Part shown: in pieces, positions 27,574 through 36,884 of the stretch
Layout of the letters: every line of letters starts with the position of its first letter
Numbering within the stretch: the stretch's first letter is position 1
Assembly: GCF_015221875.1 (NCBI RefSeq)
Contig: NZ_JACYGY010000001.1
Location: 1,860,001 to 1,924,000, forward strand
Source: Dyadobacter subterraneus
Lineage (GTDB): Bacteria; Bacteroidota; Bacteroidia; Cytophagales; Spirosomataceae
Direction of reading: 5' to 3'
Length of the DNA stretch: 64,000 nt
Program-made: the position numbers and the translations under genes
The notes under the pieces: generated by a model
Told to the model about the DNA's origin: nothing
Databases searched by the model: none
What the model saw: only the letters and a program-made list of their open reading frames with translations

Positions 27574-30500
27574 ATGGTCGATATTACCACGCTGTCCAAT
27601 CCTTTTCCCGGGCTAAGAAGCTATGAATATGAAGACCATGCTTTATTTTTTGGCAGGGATAGTCATATCAAAGAGCTGCGTCAAAAGCTCCTTGGTAGCG
27701 GTTTTCTCGCATTGATTGGTTCTTCGGGTAGTGGCAAATCCTCGCTGATTAAGGCGGGGCTGATTCCGTCTTTGGAAAAATCCATTGAGGAAAATGAAGC
27801 ATGGACGGTAGTGGTGTTCAAGCCAGGAGCTCATCCTGTCCGCAACCTTGTTGGCGCTTTACACGCTCAGCTCAGAAAAATGGCTATTACCGATTTTTCG
27901 GAAGATTTTTCTGAAACAGAGCTTCCGCTCAATGCCGCCGAAGAAGTGATTTTAAAGCTTGTTTCCGCTTTGGGCGGAAACAAGCTTTTACTGGTTATCG
28001 ATCAATTTGAAGAAGTATTCCGGTATGAAATGGCCGTTGGCGGAGACCGGGAAATAAGAGCGGAAGCCTCGGTTTTTATTGAAATAATTCTAACACTGAT
28101 CAACCCGGATCATGCCCTTGCTTATGCTGCAATTACAATGCGTTCTGATTATCTGGACCATTGTACAGATTTTAAGGGATTAACCGAGGCAATAAATCTT
28201 GGTTACTATTTGCTTCCGAAAATGACGCGGAAGGAAGTGAAAGAGGTGATCGTTAAACCTATTGAAACATCCGGAGCGACAATTTCACCGGAACTGGTTG
28301 AAACATTACTTTCAGAAATTGACAACAATCCGGATTCGCTACCGATTCTGCAGCATGCGCTGCTAAGAACCTGGAATAAGTGGAATGCCACGCAGCCCGT
28401 TTCAGTTCCGATTTCCACCACTGAATATGAGGCAATTGGCACAATGAAAAATTCCATTACAGTGCATGCTGAGGAAATCTATAACCAAAAACTTGACGAC
28501 AGAAGGAAAAACGCAGCAGAAAAATTATTCAAGACATTGATCGTGCTGGGTGCAAATGATGCGCCTACACTTCGTCCTACACCACTAAAAGATATTGTAA
28601 AAATTACGGGAGTTCCTGAGTATCAATTAACTGACGTTATCGATGCTTTTCGGGAAAGAGGCGTTTCTTTTTTATCCCCGCATCAGGGAATATTTCTGAG
28701 TCCGGACACAATTATTGACCTGACTGCTGAGAGAATTCTGAACTTATGGAAACGTTTGAGTCGCTGGATTGACGAGGAACTGGAATCGGCCAAGCTTTAC
28801 AAACAATTAAGTACAACGGCACTTCTTTATAATGACGGAAAAGCAGGATTATGGGTCAATCCCGAATTGCAGCTTGGATTAAAATGGCAAAAAGAAAATA
28901 AACCAACGGCTGAGTGGGCAAAAAGATACGATCCGTACTTTGAAAGAGCGATTAACTATCTGGAATACAGCAGGAAAGAATTCGAATTTGCAGTTAAAAG
29001 CCAGGAAGATAAACAAAGAAAAGCGCTGACTCAAAGCCGTTATCTGGCCATTATGGGTATCGGTTTGGCCATTGTGGCAACTGTTGCTGTGCTTTATCTT
29101 ACTTATTTACAGGCAGAAACGAAGCAAGCTTTAAAGGAATCCGACATAAAAGAACAGGTGGCTCAAACGGAGCGGAAACGTGCAGAAGAACAATCCAAAG
29201 AAGCTGTTGTTCAAAGTAAGATTGCAGAGCAGCAGCAGGAAATAGCTGAACAGCAGCGTCTTTTAACTGATGAACAAAAACAGATTGCATTTCAGCAAAG
29301 GGAAATAGCGGTCAAAAAAGAGAAGGAAGCTGTACAGGCAAAACTTTCCGCAAATCAGAGTGAGAATGTGGCAAAGCAGGCTTTGGCAGAAACCCAGGAG
29401 CAGAAAAGGATTGTAGAAAACGAAAAACTGGAAGTTTTAAAACAAAAGGTAAAGGTGGATACGCTTGTTTTGGTTGCAAACAGGCAGCGTGTAAAAGCAG
29501 ATGCGGCGACAGAAAAAGAAAAGCAGCTGAGGCTTTTGGCAGTGGCCCGTTCCATTGCGATTCAGTCGTATCAAATGCCTGAAAGTAAGGATGATATAGC
29601 AGCTCTTTTGGCTTTGCAGGCTTACCGTTTTAATGATAAGGATGCGAAGGATTCACCTGATGTTTTTAATGCGCTTTCGAAACTGGCGGAGTCCAAAATG
29701 GTTTTGAGAAGACATACGGATATTGTCCGCTCAATTTCCATTAATGCCGATCATACCAAACTTGCATCAGCAAGTGAAGACGGTACGGTTAAAATCTGGT
29801 CGCTCGCGAATATGTCGCAAAAGCCTGAAAGTTTCCCGATACCCAAGGGGGTAAATAAGGATTTGAGGTCTGTATTATTTTCTGCGGACGGAAAAAATGT
29901 TTTTGCAGGAAGTAGTGACGGACGTCTGTTTAGCTGGAACGATGGTATTGCAACCGCTCCGCCAAAAGTTATTCGCGCCCAAAATGCACCTATCAATACT
30001 TTGCTGCACGACGGAGCGAAGCTTATTTCGATTAGCTCTGAGGGAAATATCCGTTCCTGGAAAGTGAATGGAAATTCACTGGATTCGATTCAAAATGTCC
30101 GTACCCGTCACCCATTATTATGCGCAGCCATCAGTCCGGATGGGGAGGTTCTGATGTGCGGTTCAACAGGAGGTAAAATCCTGGCTTTTGATCTGAGTGA
30201 TTTGAAAAAAAATCCTGTTGTGTACAACGGTCTGGAATTTGGCAATCAGGTTTCCTCACTGGCTTTTAGTCCGGATGGAAAAAGACTTATTACCAGCAAC
30301 AATTACGGTTCGCTCTATGCCTGGAATCTTAAAAACAATGCAATCAATGGTAGAGGAAATTCTATTACCGGGAGACATACTTCGGCTGTAAACAGTATCA
30401 TTTTTTCACCAAACGGAAAAAAAATGGCCAGTTGCAGTTATGACGGCTCTATTCATATCTGGAACTACAAAGATATTCTGTTGCAGCAGCAGCCTGTGGT

Positions 30501-30720
30501 CATCAGAGATAATGATAACTGGGTAATGGATCTGTGTTTCACGGCTGATAGTAACAAATTGATTTCCTGCGGTGCAGACAAATCTGTGAGGGTTTGGGAC
30601 ATCAATACGGATCAGCTGTATGCCAAGGTGCTGTCTATGGTAAAGCGAAATTTTACTACCGACGAATGGAATACCTATATCGGAAAAGACATTGATTATC
30701 AGAAAACAATCAGGGAGTAA
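27574..30720 (+). CDS. nSTAND NTPase with transmembrane segment, coiled coil and WD40 propeller
   Basis: A 1048-residue protein. The N-terminal nSTAND1-type NTPase (8-400) has Walker A GSSGSGKSS at 49-57 and Walker B LLLVIDQFEEVF near 138-148. A transmembrane helix follows at about 490-512, then a long Glu/Gln/Lys-rich coiled coil (515-650), then six or seven WD40 repeats (about 705-1030; e.g. DGTVKIWSLA, DKSVRVWDIN). STAND proteins are signal-triggered, oligomerising switches. Inside a partner-switch operon it is likely a scaffold or signal integrator at the inner membrane. A defence role is possible but the neighbourhood does not support it. Confidence 0.9.
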   Translation: MVDITTLSNPFPGLRSYEYEDHALFFGRDSHIKELRQKLLGSGFLALIGSSGSGKSSLIKAGLIPSLEKSIEENEAWTVVVFKPGAHPVRNLVGALHAQLRKMAITDFSEDFSETELPLNAAEEVILKLVSALGGNKLLLVIDQFEEVFRYEMAVGGDREIRAEASVFIEIILTLINPDHALAYAAITMRSDYLDHCTDFKGLTEAINLGYYLLPKMTRKEVKEVIVKPIETSGATISPELVETLLSEIDNNPDSLPILQHALLRTWNKWNATQPVSVPISTTEYEAIGTMKNSITVHAEEIYNQKLDDRRKNAAEKLFKTLIVLGANDAPTLRPTPLKDIVKITGVPEYQLTDVIDAFRERGVSFLSPHQGIFLSPDTIIDLTAERILNLWKRLSRWIDEELESAKLYKQLSTTALLYNDGKAGLWVNPELQLGLKWQKENKPTAEWAKRYDPYFERAINYLEYSRKEFEFAVKSQEDKQRKALTQSRYLAIMGIGLAIVATVAVLYLTYLQAETKQALKESDIKEQVAQTERKRAEEQSKEAVVQSKIAEQQQEIAEQQRLLTDEQKQIAFQQREIAVKKEKEAVQAKLSANQSENVAKQALAETQEQKRIVENEKLEVLKQKVKVDTLVLVANRQRVKADAATEKEKQLRLLAVARSIAIQSYQMPESKDDIAALLALQAYRFNDKDAKDSPDVFNALSKLAESKMVLRRHTDIVRSISINADHTKLASASEDGTVKIWSLANMSQKPESFPIPKGVNKDLRSVLFSADGKNVFAGSSDGRLFSWNDGIATAPPKVIRAQNAPINTLLHDGAKLISISSEGNIRSWKVNGNSLDSIQNVRTRHPLLCAAISPDGEVLMCGSTGGKILAFDLSDLKKNPVVYNGLEFGNQVSSLAFSPDGKRLITSNNYGSLYAWNLKNNAINGRGNSITGRHTSAVNSIIFSPNGKKMASCSYDGSIHIWNYKDILLQQQPVVIRDNDNWVMDLCFTADSNKLISCGADKSVRVWDINTDQLYAKVLSMVKRNFTTDEWNTYIGKDIDYQKTIRE

Positions 30721-30738
30721 TCTCTAATCAGCGTGGTT

Positions 30739-33417
30739 ATGAAATTGAATATTTACATTTTAATTCTTCTGGTGCTTTGCATATCCGGGCAGTTTTTGCC
30801 GGTATATGGACAGGATATTTGTGGGGAGTTCAAAATAGCCGAAGCGCAGAAAAAATATAGCAACGGGAATTTTCAGGAAGTTTTTGGCTTGCTGGATCCT
30901 TGTCTGAAAGAAGGATTTACTGATCTGGAAAAGATCAATGCTTATAAAATTCTTTCTATGACATATCTGGCCATTGACTCGACTGAAAAGGCTACGGAAA
31001 ATATAAAACAAATGCTGACGATGAATCCTGCTTATGAGCCGGATCTGGATTTATCCGTTTCTGTGAGATTCATTGCGATTGTCAATCAGCTGAAAAATGC
31101 GCAGGAAAGAGTTGTCCGGGTGAGTTCCGTTTCTAAAAAACTGGAAGATATCAATAAAGCGCCTGCAACCGTAATGGTTCTTACCGGAGAGGAAATCAGG
31201 CAGCGTGGTTATATTGATCTGGAAGCTTTATTCAGCGATTTGCCAGGTTTTGATGTGTCAAGAACCTATGGATCAACCTATTCCAATATTTATCAGCGAG
31301 GTTATCGTTCCAGTAATACGGAAAGAACGCTGTTTATGATCAACGGTATTGAGGAAAACGATTTCTGGGGAAATTTTGTGTACTGGAACCGACAGTTTCC
31401 GATTTCAAATGTAAGCAGGATAGAAATAGTTTACGGTCCTGCATCCACCATGTATGGCGCCAACGCCTTTCTGGGAGTGGTCAATGTGATCACAAAACAG
31501 CCGGGTGATTTTATCAAAAAAGACAAAAAAGTGGGTGTTTCAGCGGATATGGGTTATGGGGCCTACAAAACAAAATTTGCTGATGTAACCGCGGCAGCAA
31601 AGTTTAAAAATGTTGTTTTCTCTCTTACTTCGAGAGGATATTATTCCAATGAGCAGAACTTATCAAAATACAATGAGTACAATTTCAATCCGGCGGATTA
31701 CGACAAGATCGATTACAAAAAAATAATGAGCGTCACCACCGGCGCGGCTGCTTTTGTTACTGCAAACAAGATCCAGGATGGAAATCCTTATTATACCGTT
31801 GCCAGGGATATTAACGGAAATGTTACCGCGGCAAATCTCACAGATCTTGGAGCAAATGCAGCCAGAAACTTCGATAAAGCAGCTTTGCAGGGAAATTTAA
31901 ATGGTAGTCCGATTGGCTACTCCAACAAATTGGAGCACTTTTATATCAAAGGAAGTCTGAAGGTCAGTGATTTTACACTGGGTTTTCAAAACTGGCAAAA
32001 CATACAGGGCTCGCTAACGTATTCCAACGACAATTCCCGGGCAGGTTCTGCTAACGGCAATATCTGGGAGCCGCGGCAATCCCTGTATTATGCAATTTAT
32101 GAGAAAGAGATTATCAAGGATAAACTTGTAATAATCAATACGTCCCAATACCGTACCACGCAGATCAATGACCATTCCAGAATTGTTACGATCCGTAATT
32201 ATTCCAATAAAGCATTGACAGGCGCGAGTCTGCTGAAAAACACTGCACCATTCTGGCGCACCCAGTTTTATTACCAGCAATCACAGCAATACCGGAACGA
32301 ATTGAAAATGCTTTATAACCCTAATTCCAGACTCGATATTGTCGGTGGGTTGGAAGTTCGTCAAAGTGTAATTCAGGGTGATTATAAAAAAATAACGATT
32401 GATTCCACACTGCGGGATGATTATTATGTAAGCGCAGAAGATCTTGGAAAAAGTGATTTTGATAATGTTTTGGGTGGAAATTTGTTTGGACAAATCAACA
32501 TCGGAGCATATGCGCAGGGAACTTACGAAGTGAATAAATCTTTGCGTTTGACCCTGGGAGAGCGTTTTGATTACAGTCGTATACGCAGAAGCGGCGGTTA
32601 TGGAGCACAGTTTAATCCGCGCGTTGCCGTTGTTTATACGCCCGGGAAATTTGTGATAAAAGCCATTTATGCAAGATCGTTCCAGGACGCTTCAAGCCGC
32701 GACCGATACTCAACTTCCGCACCTACCAGATTAATCGCCAACCCAAATCTAAAACCCGAAGGAGCCAATAACTATGAGATCTCTTTCAATTTCAGTCCCG
32801 TAAAAAATGCCAGACTGGACGTGAGTGTTTATCACGCCATTTACAAAGACATCATTGAAGAAATTTCAGTGCCGTATAATAACGGCTACACGCTGCAAAA
32901 AAATAATACAGGGAAATCTTATGTGACTGGTGTTCAGGCTGTTTTTGATTATAAGATTTCCAGAAATTTCAGTTTGTACAGTAATTATACTTTTACAGAT
33001 GCCAAAAAAGATTCTATCGCCGGAGGTATTGTTACGGACGCCATTACCAATAAAAAACTGATCGTAGGTGATATTGCCCGCAATCATTTCAACGCCGGAA
33101 TCAATGGCGTTTTCCTGAATAACGACAGGCTGAATGTTAACCTGCGATTTAATTATGTTTCGAGAAGAAGAGTTGGACAGGGCACTTCTGTTCCTGCAAA
33201 TCCACAGCCAAACGGCTTCTTTCCGTCTTTTAGCCTGATCAATACTGCGATTACTTACAAACTGACAACGGCAATTCAGACTCAACTAATTGTAAATAAT
33301 GTCCTGAACGCCCAGTATTCCGATCCGGGAATCCGAAGCGCTAATGGCATAGAACAGGCTTACCGAACTCCTCAAAAGGGCATCAATTCAATGCTCCGCG
33401 TTATTCTCAATTTTTAA
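30739..33417 (+). CDS. TonB-dependent outer-membrane receptor with N-terminal TPR-like domain
   Basis: I start at the ATG at 30739, two codons after a possible GTG, because it directly begins a signal peptide (KLNIYILILLVLCISG...VYGQ). Residues about 25-115 look like a short helical repeat domain in place of the usual carboxypeptidase-like domain. The plug domain follows (APATVMVLTGEEIRQRG, then IEIVYGPASTMYGANAF), and a 22-strand barrel ends in aromatic residues (MLRVILNF). Such receptors import siderophores, vitamins or glycans. No SusD partner is present. Co-transcription with signalling genes makes it a candidate sensor or importer for the system. Confidence 0.9.
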   Translation: MKLNIYILILLVLCISGQFLPVYGQDICGEFKIAEAQKKYSNGNFQEVFGLLDPCLKEGFTDLEKINAYKILSMTYLAIDSTEKATENIKQMLTMNPAYEPDLDLSVSVRFIAIVNQLKNAQERVVRVSSVSKKLEDINKAPATVMVLTGEEIRQRGYIDLEALFSDLPGFDVSRTYGSTYSNIYQRGYRSSNTERTLFMINGIEENDFWGNFVYWNRQFPISNVSRIEIVYGPASTMYGANAFLGVVNVITKQPGDFIKKDKKVGVSADMGYGAYKTKFADVTAAAKFKNVVFSLTSRGYYSNEQNLSKYNEYNFNPADYDKIDYKKIMSVTTGAAAFVTANKIQDGNPYYTVARDINGNVTAANLTDLGANAARNFDKAALQGNLNGSPIGYSNKLEHFYIKGSLKVSDFTLGFQNWQNIQGSLTYSNDNSRAGSANGNIWEPRQSLYYAIYEKEIIKDKLVIINTSQYRTTQINDHSRIVTIRNYSNKALTGASLLKNTAPFWRTQFYYQQSQQYRNELKMLYNPNSRLDIVGGLEVRQSVIQGDYKKITIDSTLRDDYYVSAEDLGKSDFDNVLGGNLFGQINIGAYAQGTYEVNKSLRLTLGERFDYSRIRRSGGYGAQFNPRVAVVYTPGKFVIKAIYARSFQDASSRDRYSTSAPTRLIANPNLKPEGANNYEISFNFSPVKNARLDVSVYHAIYKDIIEEISVPYNNGYTLQKNNTGKSYVTGVQAVFDYKISRNFSLYSNYTFTDAKKDSIAGGIVTDAITNKKLIVGDIARNHFNAGINGVFLNNDRLNVNLRFNYVSRRRVGQGTSVPANPQPNGFFPSFSLINTAITYKLTTAIQTQLIVNNVLNAQYSDPGIRSANGIEQAYRTPQKGINSMLRVILNF

Positions 33418-33438
33418 CAAAATGTCAACCCGACTTCT

Positions 33439-34260
33439 ATGAAAAATTCCTATGATGAAAGAGTGATCCGTTATGAAAGCGTTACCAATTTCAGCGATGA
33501 TATGTTTGATGATCTCGTAGCGATCATTGATCCGCAGGATGGTGACTTGATACTGGATTGTGGTGCCGGATATGCGCCTGTAACACAGGCAATTATTGGT
33601 AGAGAGCCTATGCTTGACATTGATTATTACATTTTGGAATTCAGTGTTGTCCAGCTTCAGAGAGCACAGATAGAAGTTTCTGAACTTCTGGATTCTATCG
33701 GCCAGATGAGATCGGTTTCTTATCAGCAAAACAGCGCCGCTTCGATGGATTATCCGGATAATTTTTTCGATAAAGTAGTAACCAAAATGGTACTGCATGA
33801 ACTGCCGGCAGGTGAACAGGTCAAAATGATCAGCGAAATTTTCAGGATTCTAAAACCTGGCGGAAAACTGATTTTATGGCAAACAATTCTGGACGATTCG
33901 ACGGTACATTTTTACCGAAATATGTTCCGTAAAAAAGACAGTCTGGCAGGATATGATTCACTGGTAGAAAATAGAAACTTTATCACACAGGAAGCATTTT
34001 ACTATCTGCTTGAAAACGCCCGTTTCGAAAAATATGAACTGGCCAAAGCTTTCACATATAATTTCAACAGTAAATATCGCCTGTATTCCGAGTTGCAGGG
34101 AGACATGGAAAAATTACAGGCGCTGAATACTTATCTGCTCGAAATGGTGGAATCAGAGGGTGAAGGATTTTCTGAAAAAACCCGGTTTACTTTCGAAGAT
34201 GACAACGTTAGTCTGTTCTTCAAACAAGGCGTTTATCTGGCTCAGAAAGCATCTATTTAA
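33439..34260 (+). CDS. Class I SAM-dependent methyltransferase
   Basis: A 273-residue methyltransferase. The SAM motif I is LILDCGAGYAPVTQ, the motif after it is around YYILEFSVVQL, and the post-I helix and motif IV region is FFDKVVTKMVLHELP. The C-terminal half is helical and lacks a recognisable substrate domain. It is 21 nt downstream of the receptor gene and 11 nt before the carrier gene. The family resembles UbiE-type small-molecule methyltransferases, but the substrate cannot be told. Confidence 0.87.
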   Translation: MKNSYDERVIRYESVTNFSDDMFDDLVAIIDPQDGDLILDCGAGYAPVTQAIIGREPMLDIDYYILEFSVVQLQRAQIEVSELLDSIGQMRSVSYQQNSAASMDYPDNFFDKVVTKMVLHELPAGEQVKMISEIFRILKPGGKLILWQTILDDSTVHFYRNMFRKKDSLAGYDSLVENRNFITQEAFYYLLENARFEKYELAKAFTYNFNSKYRLYSELQGDMEKLQALNTYLLEMVESEGEGFSEKTRFTFEDDNVSLFFKQGVYLAQKASI

Positions 34261-34271
34261 TACGTAAACAA

Positions 34272-36884
34272 ATGATAACCAGGCAGTCGCTACATACTAC
34301 ATTTAATATAAAGAAAGACGAGGAACAACCAGTCTTGCTTTTACTTGGCTATTCCTTTTTTAGCGGAATATCCATTTATATATTTTATATCGTAGCCAAT
34401 GCACTGTTTCTGGTAAACTACTCCAAAGCAATGCTTCCGGTAGCCTATATCGCCGGAGGTATCCTGCTTTTTTTTATTGGAAAGATCAATGTTTCCTTCC
34501 AAACTAAGGTCAATTTTACAAGGTTGTCCATTGCGCTGATCATTTTCCAGTTCATTTCAGTTGCTATTATGCTTTATTTTTATGAAACTTTTTCATGGAA
34601 AGGCATTACGCTGGTCATGTTTATCTGGAACCGGATTTCCGTTTATGTCAGCAACGTTACCTTCTGGACTTCATCGTCAAAAATTTTCAATCTTGAACAG
34701 GCAAAACGTATTTTCAGTCTCATCGCAACGGGCGATGTAGTAGCTTCTATAATCAGTTATTTCGCGGTTAATGTACTGCTAAGTGCAAAAGTTCTGCATA
34801 CCGAAGAATTGCTTTATATCAGTCTGGCTGCCCTTTTGGTTTCACTTGGAATTATGACGGTGATTATAAAAAAGTATGACGATAAACTATCAACAAAACC
34901 CAGGGAAAGTGAAGTACAACCTGTAAAAGCTACTACGGTCGGCGGCGAAACCAAAGTGAGAAAGGGATGGAAACTGAGTAAAATGAAACTTCCCAAACCA
35001 GATTTCTTTTCCACCACCGCTGACGATTCTCCTACAAAAAAGAATTACAAACATCTTGTTTTTCTTTTGGGCATGGTACCGGTTTTGGGTGTTTATTTCG
35101 CGGAATTTATTTTCTCTGTTGAAGTAAAAAATCAGTTTCCGGCCAAAGATCAGCTTACTGTTTTTCTGGGACAATTTTTCTTTATTTCCGCCATCATAGA
35201 ATTGCTGGTAAAAGTGTTTTTCTACCGTCTTACTATCCGGACTTTTGGTTTGATTTCCGGAATAATATTGCTTCCTGTGGCTCTGATTGTCGTTTTCGTA
35301 TTTGCAATTACCATCAGCTCCTTTGACCTTTCTGTTTTCTTTTTCATTTTGTTGAGCAGATTTTTATGTATTTCGGTCAAAAAATCTTTTAGTGATACAT
35401 CTTTCCAGATACTTTACCAGCCGCTTGAAAAGCAGGAAAGTATGGCTTTGCAGAATAAAATTGAAATTTATGCCAAGCCATTAGGCTACATTTCGGCGGG
35501 TGTTATTTTGTTATTGCTGGTCAGTGTAAATCTTTGTGCACCGATCTACATTATGTGCGCCTTTCTTATCATCCTGATCGGCTGGGCCTTCGCTTCTTTC
35601 CGGATGCAGACGGAATACCAGAATATGCTTTCGAGCCTTTTTACGTTACCATCGACAAATATTACCAGAACCAATCCATCGGAGCAAAGTTCAAAACCGG
35701 CGGCAGCAAATTTACAGGACGACGGAAGAATTTCCTTCGAATCAATCGTCAGCAAATCGTTATCTGAAAATCTGCCGGAGGTGTTGGAAGGCATAACATT
35801 GCTGGGCAAATCCAAAAGATTTTTGGCATACAAGAACCTCATTCCACATCTTCAAAGTACAAATTCAATCATTAAAAAAGCAGCTATTATCGCATCTGGC
35901 GAAAATGGGAATCCGGAGCTTTGGAATTATTTATTTGAAAATCTGTGCAGTAAAAAGTACTTCCGGGAAACAAGAGTTGCTCTTATAAAAACAGGCGATC
36001 GCATCATTCCGGCGCTGGATGAATATTTCAATCTTTCAAAAGAAGATGTAGATGTTCAGTTAAGCTGCATTGAGATCATTTTCACAATTGGCGGTGACAA
36101 AGCAATCCGCTCGTTGCGTCAAAAACTGAATGACCCTGTCCAGTGTGTCAAAGATAAAGTGTACGAGTCGCTGGCGGCTATGGGTTATGGAGTCAATCTG
36201 ATAGAAAGATCAAATCTGGTTCCGGAGGTGCGCCTGCATATTGGATTTATCATTTGGGTTATTGCCGCGCAGCGTGATTTGTTCAGCACGCTTCCGGTTG
36301 ATAGCAGTTTAGGTCCTGAACTGGTAAAAGAATACAATCGTGCGATTTTAAAACTGCTCAATATCCTGACTTTACTAACAAAAGACAACCGGTTATTTGT
36401 GGTACAAAAATCGATCAGCTCCCGAAACGAAAATACGAAAAGTTATCTTTTGGAAATCCTCAATATGGCCATACCGGCAGAGCATAAGCCGCAGGTAATC
36501 CCGCTTTTTGAAGACATATCAATCTCTGAAAAAATACTCAGGTTCAAGAATTTTTATCCTCAGCAAAGGATGTCCGTTCAGGAAAGATTGTATGACATTA
36601 TCAATAAAGATTTTTCCAGACTGAACGTCGCCACAAAAATTGCGGCGATTAAACAACTGGAAGATTATCCGTCTGAGGAAACCACATTTATCCTTTGCGC
36701 AATTGCTGTTTCTTCCTCTGAAATATTATCCGAAACTGCCATGGAAATTTTGCTGGCAACAGATTTTCAGGCCTTTACAACTTTGGCTCATACCATGGTT
36801 TGGAAAAAAGATGATTTTCATTGTAAAATCGGAAACCGGTTGGAAAGCAGTGTTTTTAAATCTTTTTCAAATCCGGCTTTATGA
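34272..36884 (+). CDS. NTT/MFS-like carrier fused to HEAT-repeat domain
   Basis: An 870-residue protein. About twelve hydrophobic helices occupy residues 18-435 and resemble the nucleotide (ADP/ATP) carrier Npt1/Npt2 family. A soluble, HEAT-like helical-repeat part covers about 470-865 (e.g. LNDPVQCVKDKVYESLAAMGY shortened: DPVQCVKDKVYESL). The stop overlaps the ATG of the propeller kinase (ATGA), coupling their translation. Free-living bacteria seldom need ATP/ADP exchange, so a sensory or scaffold role at the membrane, or a different anion substrate, is more likely. Family assignment is moderate. Confidence 0.72.
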   Translation: MITRQSLHTTFNIKKDEEQPVLLLLGYSFFSGISIYIFYIVANALFLVNYSKAMLPVAYIAGGILLFFIGKINVSFQTKVNFTRLSIALIIFQFISVAIMLYFYETFSWKGITLVMFIWNRISVYVSNVTFWTSSSKIFNLEQAKRIFSLIATGDVVASIISYFAVNVLLSAKVLHTEELLYISLAALLVSLGIMTVIIKKYDDKLSTKPRESEVQPVKATTVGGETKVRKGWKLSKMKLPKPDFFSTTADDSPTKKNYKHLVFLLGMVPVLGVYFAEFIFSVEVKNQFPAKDQLTVFLGQFFFISAIIELLVKVFFYRLTIRTFGLISGIILLPVALIVVFVFAITISSFDLSVFFFILLSRFLCISVKKSFSDTSFQILYQPLEKQESMALQNKIEIYAKPLGYISAGVILLLLVSVNLCAPIYIMCAFLIILIGWAFASFRMQTEYQNMLSSLFTLPSTNITRTNPSEQSSKPAAANLQDDGRISFESIVSKSLSENLPEVLEGITLLGKSKRFLAYKNLIPHLQSTNSIIKKAAIIASGENGNPELWNYLFENLCSKKYFRETRVALIKTGDRIIPALDEYFNLSKEDVDVQLSCIEIIFTIGGDKAIRSLRQKLNDPVQCVKDKVYESLAAMGYGVNLIERSNLVPEVRLHIGFIIWVIAAQRDLFSTLPVDSSLGPELVKEYNRAILKLLNILTLLTKDNRLFVVQKSISSRNENTKSYLLEILNMAIPAEHKPQVIPLFEDISISEKILRFKNFYPQQRMSVQERLYDIINKDFSRLNVATKIAAIKQLEDYPSEETTFILCAIAVSSSEILSETAMEILLATDFQAFTTLAHTMVWKKDDFHCKIGNRLESSVFKSFSNPAL

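Noticed and set aside
27574..30720. Anti-phage defence gene, suggested by the STAND NTPase
   Set aside because: It is embedded in a co-directional signalling operon, has no effector domain such as nuclease, TIR or protease, and has no other defence gene nearby.
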